This document shows, piece by piece, positions 1 to 8,234 of a stretch of 32,549 nt of DNA. Source of the stretch: Promethearchaeota archaeon (GTDB lineage: Archaea > Asgardarchaeota > Lokiarchaeia > Sigyniarchaeales > SOKP01); the NCBI GenBank assembly GCA_029838195.1, contig JALGVJ010000039.1, positions 1 through 32,549 on the forward strand, in the 5' to 3' direction. Positions within the stretch are counted from its first letter, which is position 1; every line of letters begins with the position of its first letter. The notes beneath the pieces were generated by a model that did not search any database, was not told the DNA's origin, and worked only from the letters and a program-made list of their open reading frames with translations. The translations under genes were made by a program, and so were the position numbers.

Positions 1-510
1 AGGTAGAGATATACGTTTCCTTTAATTTTTTTTTTTACTAAATGGACCATTATATATAGTTAGTGTATACGACTATTTAAGCTTAGCGGTAAGGATCGTG
101 ACCATCACTTGACTCTCCTTGTCATGAAGACTGATGGTTAGTGTACACGAGCATTTTTTCATGACAAGATAATGAACTCGCATGAATGCTTCTCCAAATC
201 AAGAAACCCTAATTAAAGATGATATTTTACGGCTAATTAGGACAAGTAAAATAATGTCGGTTTGAATATCAAAGCTAATCCATGCTAAATTTTAAAAAAA
301 ATAATATCTTATAAAGTCAAGAATTTATTAAATTCATACTTGATTTTCTAATGAATTCTAATAAAATCATAGGGGATACTAAATTTAGATTTTAATTTTA
401 GCTATTCAACGTCTTTAATTTTTGAAATTAATTGATCTTTTAAAAAAAAGGGGTTTATAATCTAAAGAAAAATAAGGCTTCATTTTTTTTTTAATGCCTT
501 TTATAATTGG
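1..510. other. Gene-free stretch downstream of the lyase-like gene
   Basis: No convincing coding region is visible on either strand. Most of 180-510 is plain AT-rich sequence with long A and T runs, as expected for the 3' flank of the minus-strand gene ending at 511. The exception is about 59-170, which is visibly richer in G and C and holds paired repeats described as a separate feature. I saw no tRNA T-arm or other recognisable RNA family signature. Confidence 0.5.
59..168. repeat. Interlocking inverted repeats plus a direct repeat (possible pseudoknot RNA or operator)
   Basis: An 11-bp perfect inverted repeat joins 118-128 (CTTGTCATGAA) to 158-168 (TTCATGACAAG). A second, 6-bp perfect inverted repeat joins 101-106 (ACCATC) to 133-138 (GATGGT). 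The left arm of the long stem lies inside the loop of the short one, so the two stems interlock as in a pseudoknot, or else compete. In addition a 15-base near-repeat, GTTAGTGTAYACGAS, occurs at 59-73 and 137-151 and contains the palindrome GTGTAYAC. The element sits in a GC-richer patch of an AT-rich gap. Whether it acts as RNA or as a DNA operator cannot be told from sequence, and no gene follows closely on the plus strand. Confidence 0.4.
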
Positions 511-2958
511 TTAGGAGCTTAGAGTATCGGAGACCTTAATTATTAATGGGCCTATATCCTTAGTCGTGATCCCCAATGTAATATCATATTTTTTTGAAAT
601 TAATTTTTCTCCTTCGATCAATATTGTTGCTTCATTACCTTTATTAAATTTTAAAGGGTTTTCTTCCGTAATTTCTTGCATCAAAATTTCATTTTCATTA
701 ATGATAATTTTAATAGATTCTGAATAAATTTTATCATTAATTTTTAATAAATCAAAAGCAGTAATAGTAACTGATGCTATAGGATTTTTAATCATGAATG
801 AAATCCCTTCTTTCGTGTTCTTAAGTGAATTTTTCTTATAAATTTTCTTGAGTATGAAGTTAGGAATTTTAAATCTTCTTGGTTCTTTTGAAGGTATTGC
901 TTTTTTCTGAACAAGTCTAAGTCTAGGTTTTTTTAGGATCAAGCGAGTTAGATAAGTAATTTTTTCTCCTTGTTTGAATTCCTTCTTTACATACCACCCT
1001 ACTTTTTGATGAAAACCTCTTCCTGTCGATGATTTATCGATGATTTTCCAAGTACCATCTGATAGTGGAGTTTCGATAATTTCTAAGGTTAGATTTCCAT
1101 AAGGCGTAATATATATAAGATTTTTATTTCTAATTTTAAATTTATATCCATAATCTACGCGAAAAGAAAGTCCGGGTGCGCCCATTAAAGAATAAACACC
1201 AGATTTAAAACAAGTTAATCGTGTCGCAATTAATAATCCATTTTTTTTTAACATATAACTTTGCACAACTTTAAAATTTCCATATTCAAGAGTTATTATA
1301 ATATTATCATCGCTTTCAAAATTTAACAAGCCTCTTCCGATTGGAACCACGATCTCCCCATCTTGAGAAACGATATCCGGTAAATCAGACGTAGACCATT
1401 GTTCTTCCATTAATGATTGTTCAAGAATTGGCAAAATAGAAGGTTTTCCTTGTAATCCTAACACAGCAAGTCCGGCAACTCCCGTGTTATGAACTCCGGA
1501 ATGAGGATAAGGAGAAATATCACTTCCGGCAAATATTACGAAATAGATATTTTTATTACTTATAGCTCCATATCGAGATTGGTGGAAGTCTACCTTTCCA
1601 TTTTTTTCCAATAATAAGGCATTTTCTTTCATCTTTGAAGGGATGAGAGGAAGTGCACGAATTAAAAAATAACCTGTAGTTGCATTATAGGGAGTTTGAC
1701 AATGGCTCCAACCAATTAATTTATCCGGATAAAAATTGAGTGCTGTAGGAAAATTGCCTTCTGGAAACTGATATTTCTTGATATAATTAAATATTAATTT
1801 TACCCCCCGATAATAAGTATTTGACAATCTTTTTTCGTTTTTAGCAACATAAAGAAAACTATATATCGCAGATATTGGATGATAAATATTATTTGCCGAA
1901 CGACCGATATAGGAACATTCGCCACCAGGAGTAGTGAGCGCGATTGAAAATTTTGCTCCATCGGTTATCATTTTCCATACTTCTTTTAAAGGTAAATAAT
2001 CATAACCACGACATAACCAGCTCAAAGCATAGATATGATACGTGATGTCATAGCTATCATAATACCCCCCGAAAAAATCTTTAGAATAAAAATTATCCTG
2101 AATTAATCCATCCTTAGTAATATTATTTTTTATTTTTTTAATATATTCTAAGGGTTTTTGTTTGAATTCTTCAGTAGGATCCTTAAAATATTTGTTACGT
2201 ACAGACCACCAAAAATATCGAAGAGCGAAAACATTAATTGGAGAATATCCCTCTGTATTTATCATTTTTTTATAAAATGATCTCCACTTTTCCAAATCTT
2301 CTTTTCTTACCTTATCAATCATGAATTCTTCCACCGTTTCGATGAATGCCGGATTCTTAAAATCAGTATGGCCAAAAGCATCCAACCGCATTGGCTTATA
2401 TTCTGGGTATGTCCGCATTATAAAATCTAATGCCATACTAGCTGCCTCAAGATATTTATCATCAGAAGTTTTTTCTGCCATCCATCCAAAAATATAAGCA
2501 GAATATGCATCAGCGTAGTACGTGCCTGCTACTTGAGGTTCATATAAGAAAGCTTCCATGTTAAGAAATTCTTCCCAAATCCCCCCACGATCATGGGCTT
2601 TTAATTCAAATCGCCCTTTTTCATTAATTCCCGTGAAATAAAAAGTAATACCCCCTTGTCCTCCCGATGGTTCATTTATTTTCCCATTGGGTACAATTCT
2701 AATGAAAGAGTCTTTTTTTAAAGGCCCCCACCACTTAAATTTTTCTGAACTGCGAAGATATAATTCATTTTTAGATCTTTTTATCTGCAGTGTAAAAGGA
2801 CCGGGATTCTTTCGAATAAATTCAAATTTGAGAGTGATTGTATTTTTATCTTCTATATAAAACTTAATATCTTCAGTTATGACTTGATATTTGTAAAGAT
2901 ATTTCCCTATTTTTATTATAATTTCTTCTATTTTTTTTTTTAATTTAGAACCTTGCAT
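511..2958 (-). CDS. Large carbohydrate-active enzyme, heparinase/polysaccharide lyase-like (tentative)
   Basis: A protein of about 815 residues. It has an N-terminal strand-rich segment, a long helical middle (roughly residues 130-450) rich in Tyr, Trp and His, and a strand-rich C-terminal half. This order fits an (alpha/alpha)-toroid plus beta-sandwich enzyme such as heparinase II/III-like lyases; that assignment is inferred from layout, not from an identified signature. Motifs that look active-site-like are YYADAYSAY near 150, YDSYDITYH near 300 and the HSGVHNTG stretch near 495. No signal peptide is visible, so the enzyme is probably cytoplasmic. I start at the ATG at 2958 (MQGS) because AGGATGGT precedes it at SD spacing; an in-frame ATG at 2967 adds three residues. 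It overlaps the upstream ceramidase-like gene and is last in a three-gene minus-strand cassette, so it probably acts on sugar brought in by the GPH transporter. Confidence 0.6.
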   Translation of the reverse strand: MQGSKLKKKIEEIIIKIGKYLYKYQVITEDIKFYIEDKNTITLKFEFIRKNPGPFTLQIKRSKNELYLRSSEKFKWWGPLKKDSFIRIVPNGKINEPSGGQGGITFYFTGINEKGRFELKAHDRGGIWEEFLNMEAFLYEPQVAGTYYADAYSAYIFGWMAEKTSDDKYLEAASMALDFIMRTYPEYKPMRLDAFGHTDFKNPAFIETVEEFMIDKVRKEDLEKWRSFYKKMINTEGYSPINVFALRYFWWSVRNKYFKDPTEEFKQKPLEYIKKIKNNITKDGLIQDNFYSKDFFGGYYDSYDITYHIYALSWLCRGYDYLPLKEVWKMITDGAKFSIALTTPGGECSYIGRSANNIYHPISAIYSFLYVAKNEKRLSNTYYRGVKLIFNYIKKYQFPEGNFPTALNFYPDKLIGWSHCQTPYNATTGYFLIRALPLIPSKMKENALLLEKNGKVDFHQSRYGAISNKNIYFVIFAGSDISPYPHSGVHNTGVAGLAVLGLQGKPSILPILEQSLMEEQWSTSDLPDIVSQDGEIVVPIGRGLLNFESDDNIIITLEYGNFKVVQSYMLKKNGLLIATRLTCFKSGVYSLMGAPGLSFRVDYGYKFKIRNKNLIYITPYGNLTLEIIETPLSDGTWKIIDKSSTGRGFHQKVGWYVKKEFKQGEKITYLTRLILKKPRLRLVQKKAIPSKEPRRFKIPNFILKKIYKKNSLKNTKEGISFMIKNPIASVTITAFDLLKINDKIYSESIKIIINENEILMQEITEENPLKFNKGNEATILIEGEKLISKKYDITLGITTKDIGPLIIKVSDTLSS

Positions 2959-4285
2959 TTTTACCATCCTGAAAATTTTTTAATTCATTTAAAATTGAAA
3001 GCGAGGTTTTTACAATTTTGGAACCGGCACTTTTTTCTAATCTACTAGTGTAAACGGTTCTATGGGTTTCATATCCTCCATATAGATAAGCCTTTTCTGT
3101 TGGAACATATCCATAATATCCGTTTGTTAAACTAGAAATTAAAGTTGTTGTAAATGGAGATTTCTTCTTAATCTCTAATCCGAATTCTACAAATAGCTCA
3201 CAGGGATTGCTTATAATAGCAACATCTCCAAGCCTAATTCCTTGTATCTCAATGTCACATGTCGAACCATATCCTCTTTTTTCGAGTTCTAGTTTTTCTA
3301 AATCGTACCTTCTTCGCGCAAGTTTCATTTCAATCTTAGATTCACCTCTACATCCATCCTCGCAGAAAGTCGATTCGGATTTACTTCTCTCTTTAATTTT
3401 AATATTTTTCGATTTTACTATAAGGAGGTTTTTTTTCATCGGTTTAAGCTTTTTGTAAGCGTAAATAACATTATTTGCTACTTTTTCTCCTATTTCTCGA
3501 GCAAGTTCAGTGCCAGAAATATTTTTTCGTTCAAATGGATCGTACCAAGCAACATTCCCGCAAGGTGCAGCAAGACAAGATACTGCCTTTACCGAAGGAA
3601 ACCTTGCTTGAATGAAATTTCCTATAGAACCAAATAAATCCCCATGGAAATAGCCTCCGAAACTACCCGTACAGTTATTATGACAAGCATAATTTACAAT
3701 AAATGAAATTGGGCCATTCATTTCGCTTTCTAAGATGATAAATTGAATTTTATCATCTATTGGCCCTTCAAATTGATAATTTAATTTCAAATCTGTCGGA
3801 AAATCATAAATTTTAATCCTCCCATCCGGTTTAATTAACCGGCGGTTAACTTCATAACCAGGTGATTGACAAGTTCCTTTTTTTATTTGAATAGGTTCAA
3901 GAGAGTTTATTGCTTTTCGAACGCCATTAATAATTTCATTTACCAAAAAATCAAGATATTCTGGTTGAGGAAATGCTCCTGATAAAAAAGATCTACACGT
4001 AGCAGGAGAAGTGTGATTGTGATTCGCAGCAATCATTATATTTTTTCCCGGTATTTTAAATTCTTTTTGGCATTCTTTTCTAATCCGTAATACTAAAGCA
4101 CGGTCTATAAATGTAATATCGGAAGAGATCAATAATGCTTCGATCTTAGAAAACTTAAACATAATAATTTGGCTAAAAATATTCGAATTTTCCTTTCCAA
4201 TTCTATATATTGCTCCATTATAATTTTGCATTTCGCATTTTGGTGTAATGTTTGAAGATGCCGCACCAGCTAATAATTTTTTCAT
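2945..4285 (-). CDS. Neutral/alkaline ceramidase-like hydrolase (N-terminal domain only)
   Basis: A 446-residue protein opening with AGAASSNITP, which resembles the GAAKVDITP start of the neutral ceramidase N-terminal domain. NHNHTSPATC near residue 88 corresponds to the metal-binding His-x-His segment (HTHSGP in ceramidases), and SDITFID precedes it. The CHNNCTGS and YFHGDLFG segments near 200-215 are further candidate metal or substrate contacts. Full-length neutral ceramidases have about 650-780 residues with a C-terminal immunoglobulin-like domain that is missing here. Short versions are often found in carbohydrate-utilisation operons, where the substrate need not be ceramide. There is no signal peptide. 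The gene lies 21 nt after the transporter and its 3' end overlaps the lyase-like gene, so the three are probably co-transcribed. The fold assignment is fairly secure; the substrate is unknown. Confidence 0.7.
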   Translation of the reverse strand: MKKLLAGAASSNITPKCEMQNYNGAIYRIGKENSNIFSQIIMFKFSKIEALLISSDITFIDRALVLRIRKECQKEFKIPGKNIMIAANHNHTSPATCRSFLSGAFPQPEYLDFLVNEIINGVRKAINSLEPIQIKKGTCQSPGYEVNRRLIKPDGRIKIYDFPTDLKLNYQFEGPIDDKIQFIILESEMNGPISFIVNYACHNNCTGSFGGYFHGDLFGSIGNFIQARFPSVKAVSCLAAPCGNVAWYDPFERKNISGTELAREIGEKVANNVIYAYKKLKPMKKNLLIVKSKNIKIKERSKSESTFCEDGCRGESKIEMKLARRRYDLEKLELEKRGYGSTCDIEIQGIRLGDVAIISNPCELFVEFGLEIKKKSPFTTTLISSLTNGYYGYVPTEKAYLYGGYETHRTVYTSRLEKSAGSKIVKTSLSILNELKNFQDGKNARF

Positions 4286-4306
4286 GTAAAAATTAATTTT
4301 ATTTTA

Positions 4307-5710
4307 TTATGGATTCTTAGAAAATGTTTTTCTTTTCTCATAATGTAGATTTTCTAATTCTTGCTTAATTTTTTCGTATTTTTCTTTATTGATCGGAAAT
4401 CGGAGCATGGCTAAAATTCCAAAAATCAAAGCAATTGAAGGGAAAATAAAAATCAGGATCCTAAGACCTAAAATAATTCGAGTTAAATCGCCTTTAGGAT
4501 TAAAAATAGTCCAACCAACCGTCGTGAACACCAAGCTTATTGAAAGAGCTATAGCAATAGTAGTCAATCTTGTTATCAAGGCTCCAATACTATAATAACT
4601 TGCCTCTCGTCGAATGCCCGTATTTATTTCATCTAAGTCAATAATGGCACCAATGGTCGGGTCTCTACAAAATAATAGTCCCGAAATTCCCAAACCTGCC
4701 ATAATGAATGTCATGATTGCCCCGGCTAGATCATAAATGAACATGAATGGTAATAAAGTAAGAATTAAAGAAAAAAATGCTAAAATTAATCCCAACTTCA
4801 CGCCAGTTTTTATTATTAAATATCGCCATAAGAACATGAACAAGGAAGCAGAAATAAAAGTCAATCCTAAAAGTAATGAGATAATCGTTGAATTTTTAAT
4901 ATTTAACACGAAACTACAATAAAGAGGAGCAATAGTCGGAAGCATGCCAATAACATACCAAGTTGCAAAATTGGCAATTAAATAGTATCTATATGCCTTG
5001 CTTTTAAACGTGATTATTAATGAATCTTTGAATGAAGGAGCTTTTTCCGGATCTTTTGAATATTCAATACGTTCTTTCAACCCGAATTTAATAAAAATTA
5101 GTGCAAATAATAAGGTTAAAATGGCCATGAATATACCTGCTTGAGCGTAATTTGTAATGTATTGAGGATCATCATATCGAGGTATAAAAAAACTTGGTGC
5201 TATCATTGCAAAAATTAAACCAATTATGTTAAAAATTTGCAAAATATTGTTAGCTTTTGCACGCTCCTCTAAATCTTGAAATATTTCAGGAAAAAGCGAT
5301 GTCTGGTTCATGCTATACATTGTATAAAAAAGATCAAATAAAATAATTATAATTAAAAAATATATAAATGTAATAATTGCAGATCCGAGTGGAGGTGTCC
5401 ATAATAATATTAAAATTAAGCATAAAGGACCGATTCCTCCAACAATATATGGTTTTCTCCTACCCCATTTAGATTTTGTCCTATCGGAAAGAACACCGAG
5501 AAGTGGATCATTAATCGCATTCCATATCGACCATAATATAAAGCCAATAGTGATTAAATTAACATTCAATCCGACTACAGAGTAATAAAAAGTAAAAATT
5601 AAAAACGTGAACATCTGATATGAAATCGTATCAGAAATGGTTGCAAAACTATAAAAAATAGCTTTTTTTGTGGAATAAGATTTTTCCGAATCAGTATTTT
5701 CTTTTTCCAT
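4307..5710 (-). CDS. GPH-family sugar:cation symporter (MFS superfamily)
   Basis: A 467-residue integral membrane protein with about 12 predicted hydrophobic segments. The stretch NDPLLGVLSDRTKSKWGRRK near residue 65-85 is the family signature of glycoside-pentoside-hexuronide symporters (the MelB/XynB type): the cytoplasmic loop between helices 2 and 3 with the basic GRRKPY segment. Length matches the family (450-500). Such carriers move mono- or oligosaccharides, often uronides, with Na+ or H+. It is the first gene of the minus-strand cassette with the ceramidase-like and lyase-like enzymes. Since neither enzyme has an export signal, import followed by intracellular breakdown is the simplest reading. 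The start ATG at 5710 has no SD; AT-rich TTAATATA lies just upstream, so a short or absent leader is likely. Confidence 0.85.
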   Translation of the reverse strand: MEKENTDSEKSYSTKKAIFYSFATISDTISYQMFTFLIFTFYYSVVGLNVNLITIGFILWSIWNAINDPLLGVLSDRTKSKWGRRKPYIVGGIGPLCLILILLWTPPLGSAIITFIYFLIIIILFDLFYTMYSMNQTSLFPEIFQDLEERAKANNILQIFNIIGLIFAMIAPSFFIPRYDDPQYITNYAQAGIFMAILTLLFALIFIKFGLKERIEYSKDPEKAPSFKDSLIITFKSKAYRYYLIANFATWYVIGMLPTIAPLYCSFVLNIKNSTIISLLLGLTFISASLFMFLWRYLIIKTGVKLGLILAFFSLILTLLPFMFIYDLAGAIMTFIMAGLGISGLLFCRDPTIGAIIDLDEINTGIRREASYYSIGALITRLTTIAIALSISLVFTTVGWTIFNPKGDLTRIILGLRILIFIFPSIALIFGILAMLRFPINKEKYEKIKQELENLHYEKRKTFSKNP

Positions 5711-6593
5711 TGGATCACAAATGTATATTAAGATGTTAAAAATTATAATTAATTTAATATTCCTCGATAATATGCATTATTATTTATAGTTTATGTATAA
5801 TTTTTTATTATTTCTATTATGAAATTTTTTGTAATCATTAAAAATAAAGAAATTTTTTAACAAAAATGAGATTTTTTTAATAAATTTTTAAGATTTATTC
5901 ATTAAACATTGATGTAAACATAAATTTAATGATGTTAATGGAACATTTTTCTTAATAATAAAAAAAATTCTGATGAAAAAAAAACATTTTTCACGGTTTT
6001 AATTATTTTTCTTTAATAATTTTAAAGTATAGTTAAAAAAACTTTAACTTTAAACTCTGACATTTTATCCGGCCTGTCGTTAAAGAAAATGTGCAATAGT
6101 AATGAAACATTATTTCGGAGAGAATATTCCCATATTAGATGATCTTAAAGCAAGAGCACTGAAACCCGGGCAGATTTCGAATGGTTGATGACCCTCGCCT
6201 CTTGTTACGTGCCACGACCGCATTCACCGCAATTAAACTCTCCTTAAGGAATGCCGTTCATACTCATCTTTTTTTGAATTCCCTTTCGCTGAAAGCTGTC
6301 CGCACACGCTCGTGAGGGAAAAAATCCCGTGCTTTTTTAATGAATGTCTAAATTGTCTTGTTTTTTATTTAATGGTCGCCCCTATCGACGATTAAAAGAT
6401 AAAAGATGAAACATCCTTCCAAACTTATTAATCTTTGGCTTATATCGTTTTTAATTAATATTCTGGGCTTTAAAAAAGCAAATCCATTTATTGAATAATA
6501 TTGAACAGAATTCAAGAAATTTAATTTTCTAATTAACATTATTATTTATAATTAACTAATTTTTAACTTGATTTTCTCTTCAATAAGCAAAAA
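5711..6593. other. Long divergent intergenic region
   Basis: This 883-nt gap separates the minus-strand transporter from the plus-strand cysteine-rich gene. 5711-6060 and 6340-6593 are extremely AT-rich and hold no coding signal; they probably contain both promoters. 6061-6338 stands out by base composition and folding and is listed separately as a possible RNA. I found no small ORF with convincing codon use. Confidence 0.5.
6061..6338 (+). ncRNA. Candidate structured RNA or leader with competing 3' hairpins
   Basis: The segment is clearly richer in G and C than its flanks but has no open frame, which in an AT-rich archaeon often marks a structured RNA. Near the 3' end GGGA (6316-6319) pairs with TCCC (6325-6328), and GCAC (6302-6305) pairs with GTGC (6329-6332), followed at once by T6 (6333-6338), like an intrinsic terminator. 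The same GGGA can instead pair upstream: TTCCCT (6279-6284) with AGGGAA (6315-6320). A further hairpin CTTTC-GCT-GAAAG lies at 6283-6295, and a 10-bp palindrome TCCTTAAGGA at 6241-6250. It does not show the conserved sequences I know for tRNA, SRP RNA or RNase P RNA. The strand call rests only on the T-run position. Confidence 0.35.
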
Positions 6594-7067
6594 ATGGCTC
6601 TTATAGAGGAAGATAAAGTACGAGATATTCCTGGATGGGAGAAAAATGCACCGGTGCCAATTTGCATGGGAGGAGATTATCGTGCATTGACTTTCTGTTG
6701 TAAACCAGGGTATTCATTGACATTTGAGTTCAAATGCCATCGTGATGAAACATTAAGGGAACTAGGGATGAATGGGGAGGAGTTCATTCGGATAAAAGAA
6801 GAGTTTTCACGGGAAAATGATTGGGACTCTGATTTGGTATGTTTTGGCTCCCTTTCGTATTGTTGCATGCGAAGAGGAGGATGTCCTCGTCGAGACATGG
6901 CATTAAAATTTCGATATCCTGATAAAAATAAAGAGGAAATAATGAAAATCTATTTCATGAAAAAGAAAGAATTATCCGAGCGAATCTTGAGAAGTGTAAA
7001 GGATGCTGAGGGAAGAGAAAAGGTTAAACCTTATTTAAGGTTATTTAAAGACTCATCTTTGGGATGA
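6594..7067 (+). CDS. Cysteine-rich protein resembling methanogenesis marker 9
   Basis: A 157-residue soluble protein with eight cysteines in two matching halves: Cys24, Cys35-Cys36, Cys48, then Cys83, Cys90-Cys91, Cys97. Key segments are PICMGGDYRALTFCCKPGYS (20-41) and CFGSLSYCCMRRGGCPRRD (83-101). From memory this agrees with the domain called methanogenesis marker 9, a small archaeal domain of unknown function with paired CC motifs; this is a tentative match. The Cys spacing suggests iron-sulfur or zinc binding. The C-terminal third is highly charged and helical. No methyl-coenzyme M reductase genes are in the window, so a direct methanogenic role is not supported. No SD precedes the ATG. 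A structured island ends about 255 nt upstream and might be its leader. Confidence 0.6.
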   Translation: MALIEEDKVRDIPGWEKNAPVPICMGGDYRALTFCCKPGYSLTFEFKCHRDETLRELGMNGEEFIRIKEEFSRENDWDSDLVCFGSLSYCCMRRGGCPRRDMALKFRYPDKNKEEIMKIYFMKKKELSERILRSVKDAEGREKVKPYLRLFKDSSLG

Positions 7068-7317
7068 GCAGCATTAAATTCGTTATTTAATGGTTTCTAC
7101 TTCATTCAATATTAAAGGTTTAATAAGAAGAGCGAGATTATTATTCCGTTAATATGTTTTTATATTTTATAAATTCGCTCTTTATAATCCATCAATAAAA
7201 TAAGGTTTTTCCTCCTTTAGAGGCATGGTTTTAAATTTCCTTTTTTTCTTTTGAATAATAGAAAGATTAAAATAGGACTTTTACTTACTCTTACTAAAGT
7301 AAAAGAATCGAATATCA

Positions 7318-7464
7318 ATGTTAGAACAAGTTCTACCGCATCAATTTAGAGACGACATCTATGTTGATAAGGTAATTACTAGCGATGAAAAAATTAAGAG
7401 CGAGGACAAGAAGATCATCATTAAAATATTATATGATGAATTACAATCGCTCATGTTCCATTAA
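7318..7464 (+). CDS. Possible 48-residue protein
   Basis: A short open frame beginning MLEQVLPHQFRDDIY and ending LYDELQSLMFH. It is mildly acidic and lysine-rich, probably helical, with no cysteine, membrane segment or recognised motif. It lies in the gap between the marker-9-like gene and the convergent Hsp20 gene, and no open frame competes on the other strand. The amino-acid make-up looks protein-like for this genome, but there is no SD and the length is short enough to arise by chance. An 8-bp inverted repeat (AAGAGCGA at 7128-7135 with TCGCTCTT at 7175-7182) lies upstream of it. Confidence 0.35.
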   Translation: MLEQVLPHQFRDDIYVDKVITSDEKIKSEDKKIIIKILYDELQSLMFH

Positions 7465-7522
7465 ATGCTCTTAATAAAGGAAATCCAAAAGACCTATTGT
7501 TCATTAATATTCTATAGTTAAT

Positions 7523-8167
7523 TTAATCTATCCTTATCTCTTTCTGCTGTTCTTGTTTCTTTTTCAATTTCACTTCGAGGATGCCATTTGTATACCGGGC
7601 CTTGGCATGATCTGAATTAATTTCTGCCGGTAAATCGATTTCTTTATAATAGTTCCTGCCATAGGAAGTAGAATCGGATTTCGTGGAGATTACCACGCTT
7701 TTAGAAGTAGCTTTTATCTGGATATCTTCCTTCGAAACGCCCGGCATTTCTGCAATGATAACAACCTCTTCTTTTCCATCAATCACTTCGACGAGCGGTT
7801 CTCGGATGGATTGAACTTCTGCCTCCTCTTCAGGTTCCATTTTAATGTTTCCGAATTTGCTCACGCGGGGTTTTCCATCCGGACCGAGCGTTATGTTGAA
7901 ACCAGTCATTATGGGTCCTTTAAATCCGAATTTATCCTTATTTTTAAGAAATTCTTTTTGAATTTCTTCTGGAGATAAATGTTGATAGTTTTCGGGCAGA
8001 TCATGTTTAATATTTTCAAAGATTTCCCTGAATATGCGTTGGAATTGCTTGGATTTGAATAATTTTTCGGGATTATTTAAGTATTTGAAAAAATCAAAAG
8101 GCGTGCGGAAAAGATCTTCTTCCTCATCATCCTCCTCATCAACATCATCTTCATGCTCGTGAGGAAT
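7523..8167 (-). CDS. hsp20: Hsp20/alpha-crystallin small heat shock protein with predicted AUU start
   Basis: The conserved alpha-crystallin domain lies in the C-terminal half (EVIDGKEEVVIIAEMPGVSKEDI onward), ending with NGILEVKLKKK; the GFNITLGPDGKP segment before it is typical of archaeal Hsp20. The first ATG in frame is at 7909, which would give only 128 residues and begin in the middle of that segment. The frame stays open for 86 more codons upstream and encodes a normal archaeal N-terminal arm: an acidic HEDDVDEEDDEEED run, then PFDFFKYLNNPEKL and helical sequence. Those 86 codons contain no ATG, GTG or TTG. Just after a TGA stop lies ATT at 8167-8165, preceded by the SD GGAGTTGAT with 5 nt spacing and a TATA element 37 nt upstream. 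I therefore place the start at ATT, giving 214 residues. The rival view is a 1-nt assembly error joining the out-of-frame ATG at 8174-8172. Confidence 0.75.
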   Translation of the reverse strand: MPHEHEDDVDEEDDEEEDLFRTPFDFFKYLNNPEKLFKSKQFQRIFREIFENIKHDLPENYQHLSPEEIQKEFLKNKDKFGFKGPIMTGFNITLGPDGKPRVSKFGNIKMEPEEEAEVQSIREPLVEVIDGKEEVVIIAEMPGVSKEDIQIKATSKSVVISTKSDSTSYGRNYYKEIDLPAEINSDHAKARYTNGILEVKLKKKQEQQKEIRID

Positions 8168-8203
8168 GGCTCATCAACTCCTTTTTTTTCTTGCTCCTAT
8201 TCC

Positions 8204-8211
8204 TTATAAAA
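8204..8211 (-). promoter_or_regulatory. TATA element of the Hsp20 gene
   Basis: On the minus strand the octamer TTTTATAA lies 37 nt upstream of the proposed ATT start. An archaeal TATA box sets transcription about 25 nt downstream, which puts the mRNA 5' end near 8180, right at the SD GGAGTTGAT (8173-8181). Such a short leader leaves no room for a start further upstream and supports initiation at 8167. The distance equals that seen at the aIF5A gene. Confidence 0.5.
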
Positions 8212-8234
8212 TTGTTATTAGCTAAAAATTTTAT

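Noticed and set aside
6170..6195. Possible tRNA T-arm (TTTCGAATGG)
   Set aside because: The flanking five-base arms do not pair properly and no acceptor or anticodon stem could be found on either strand.
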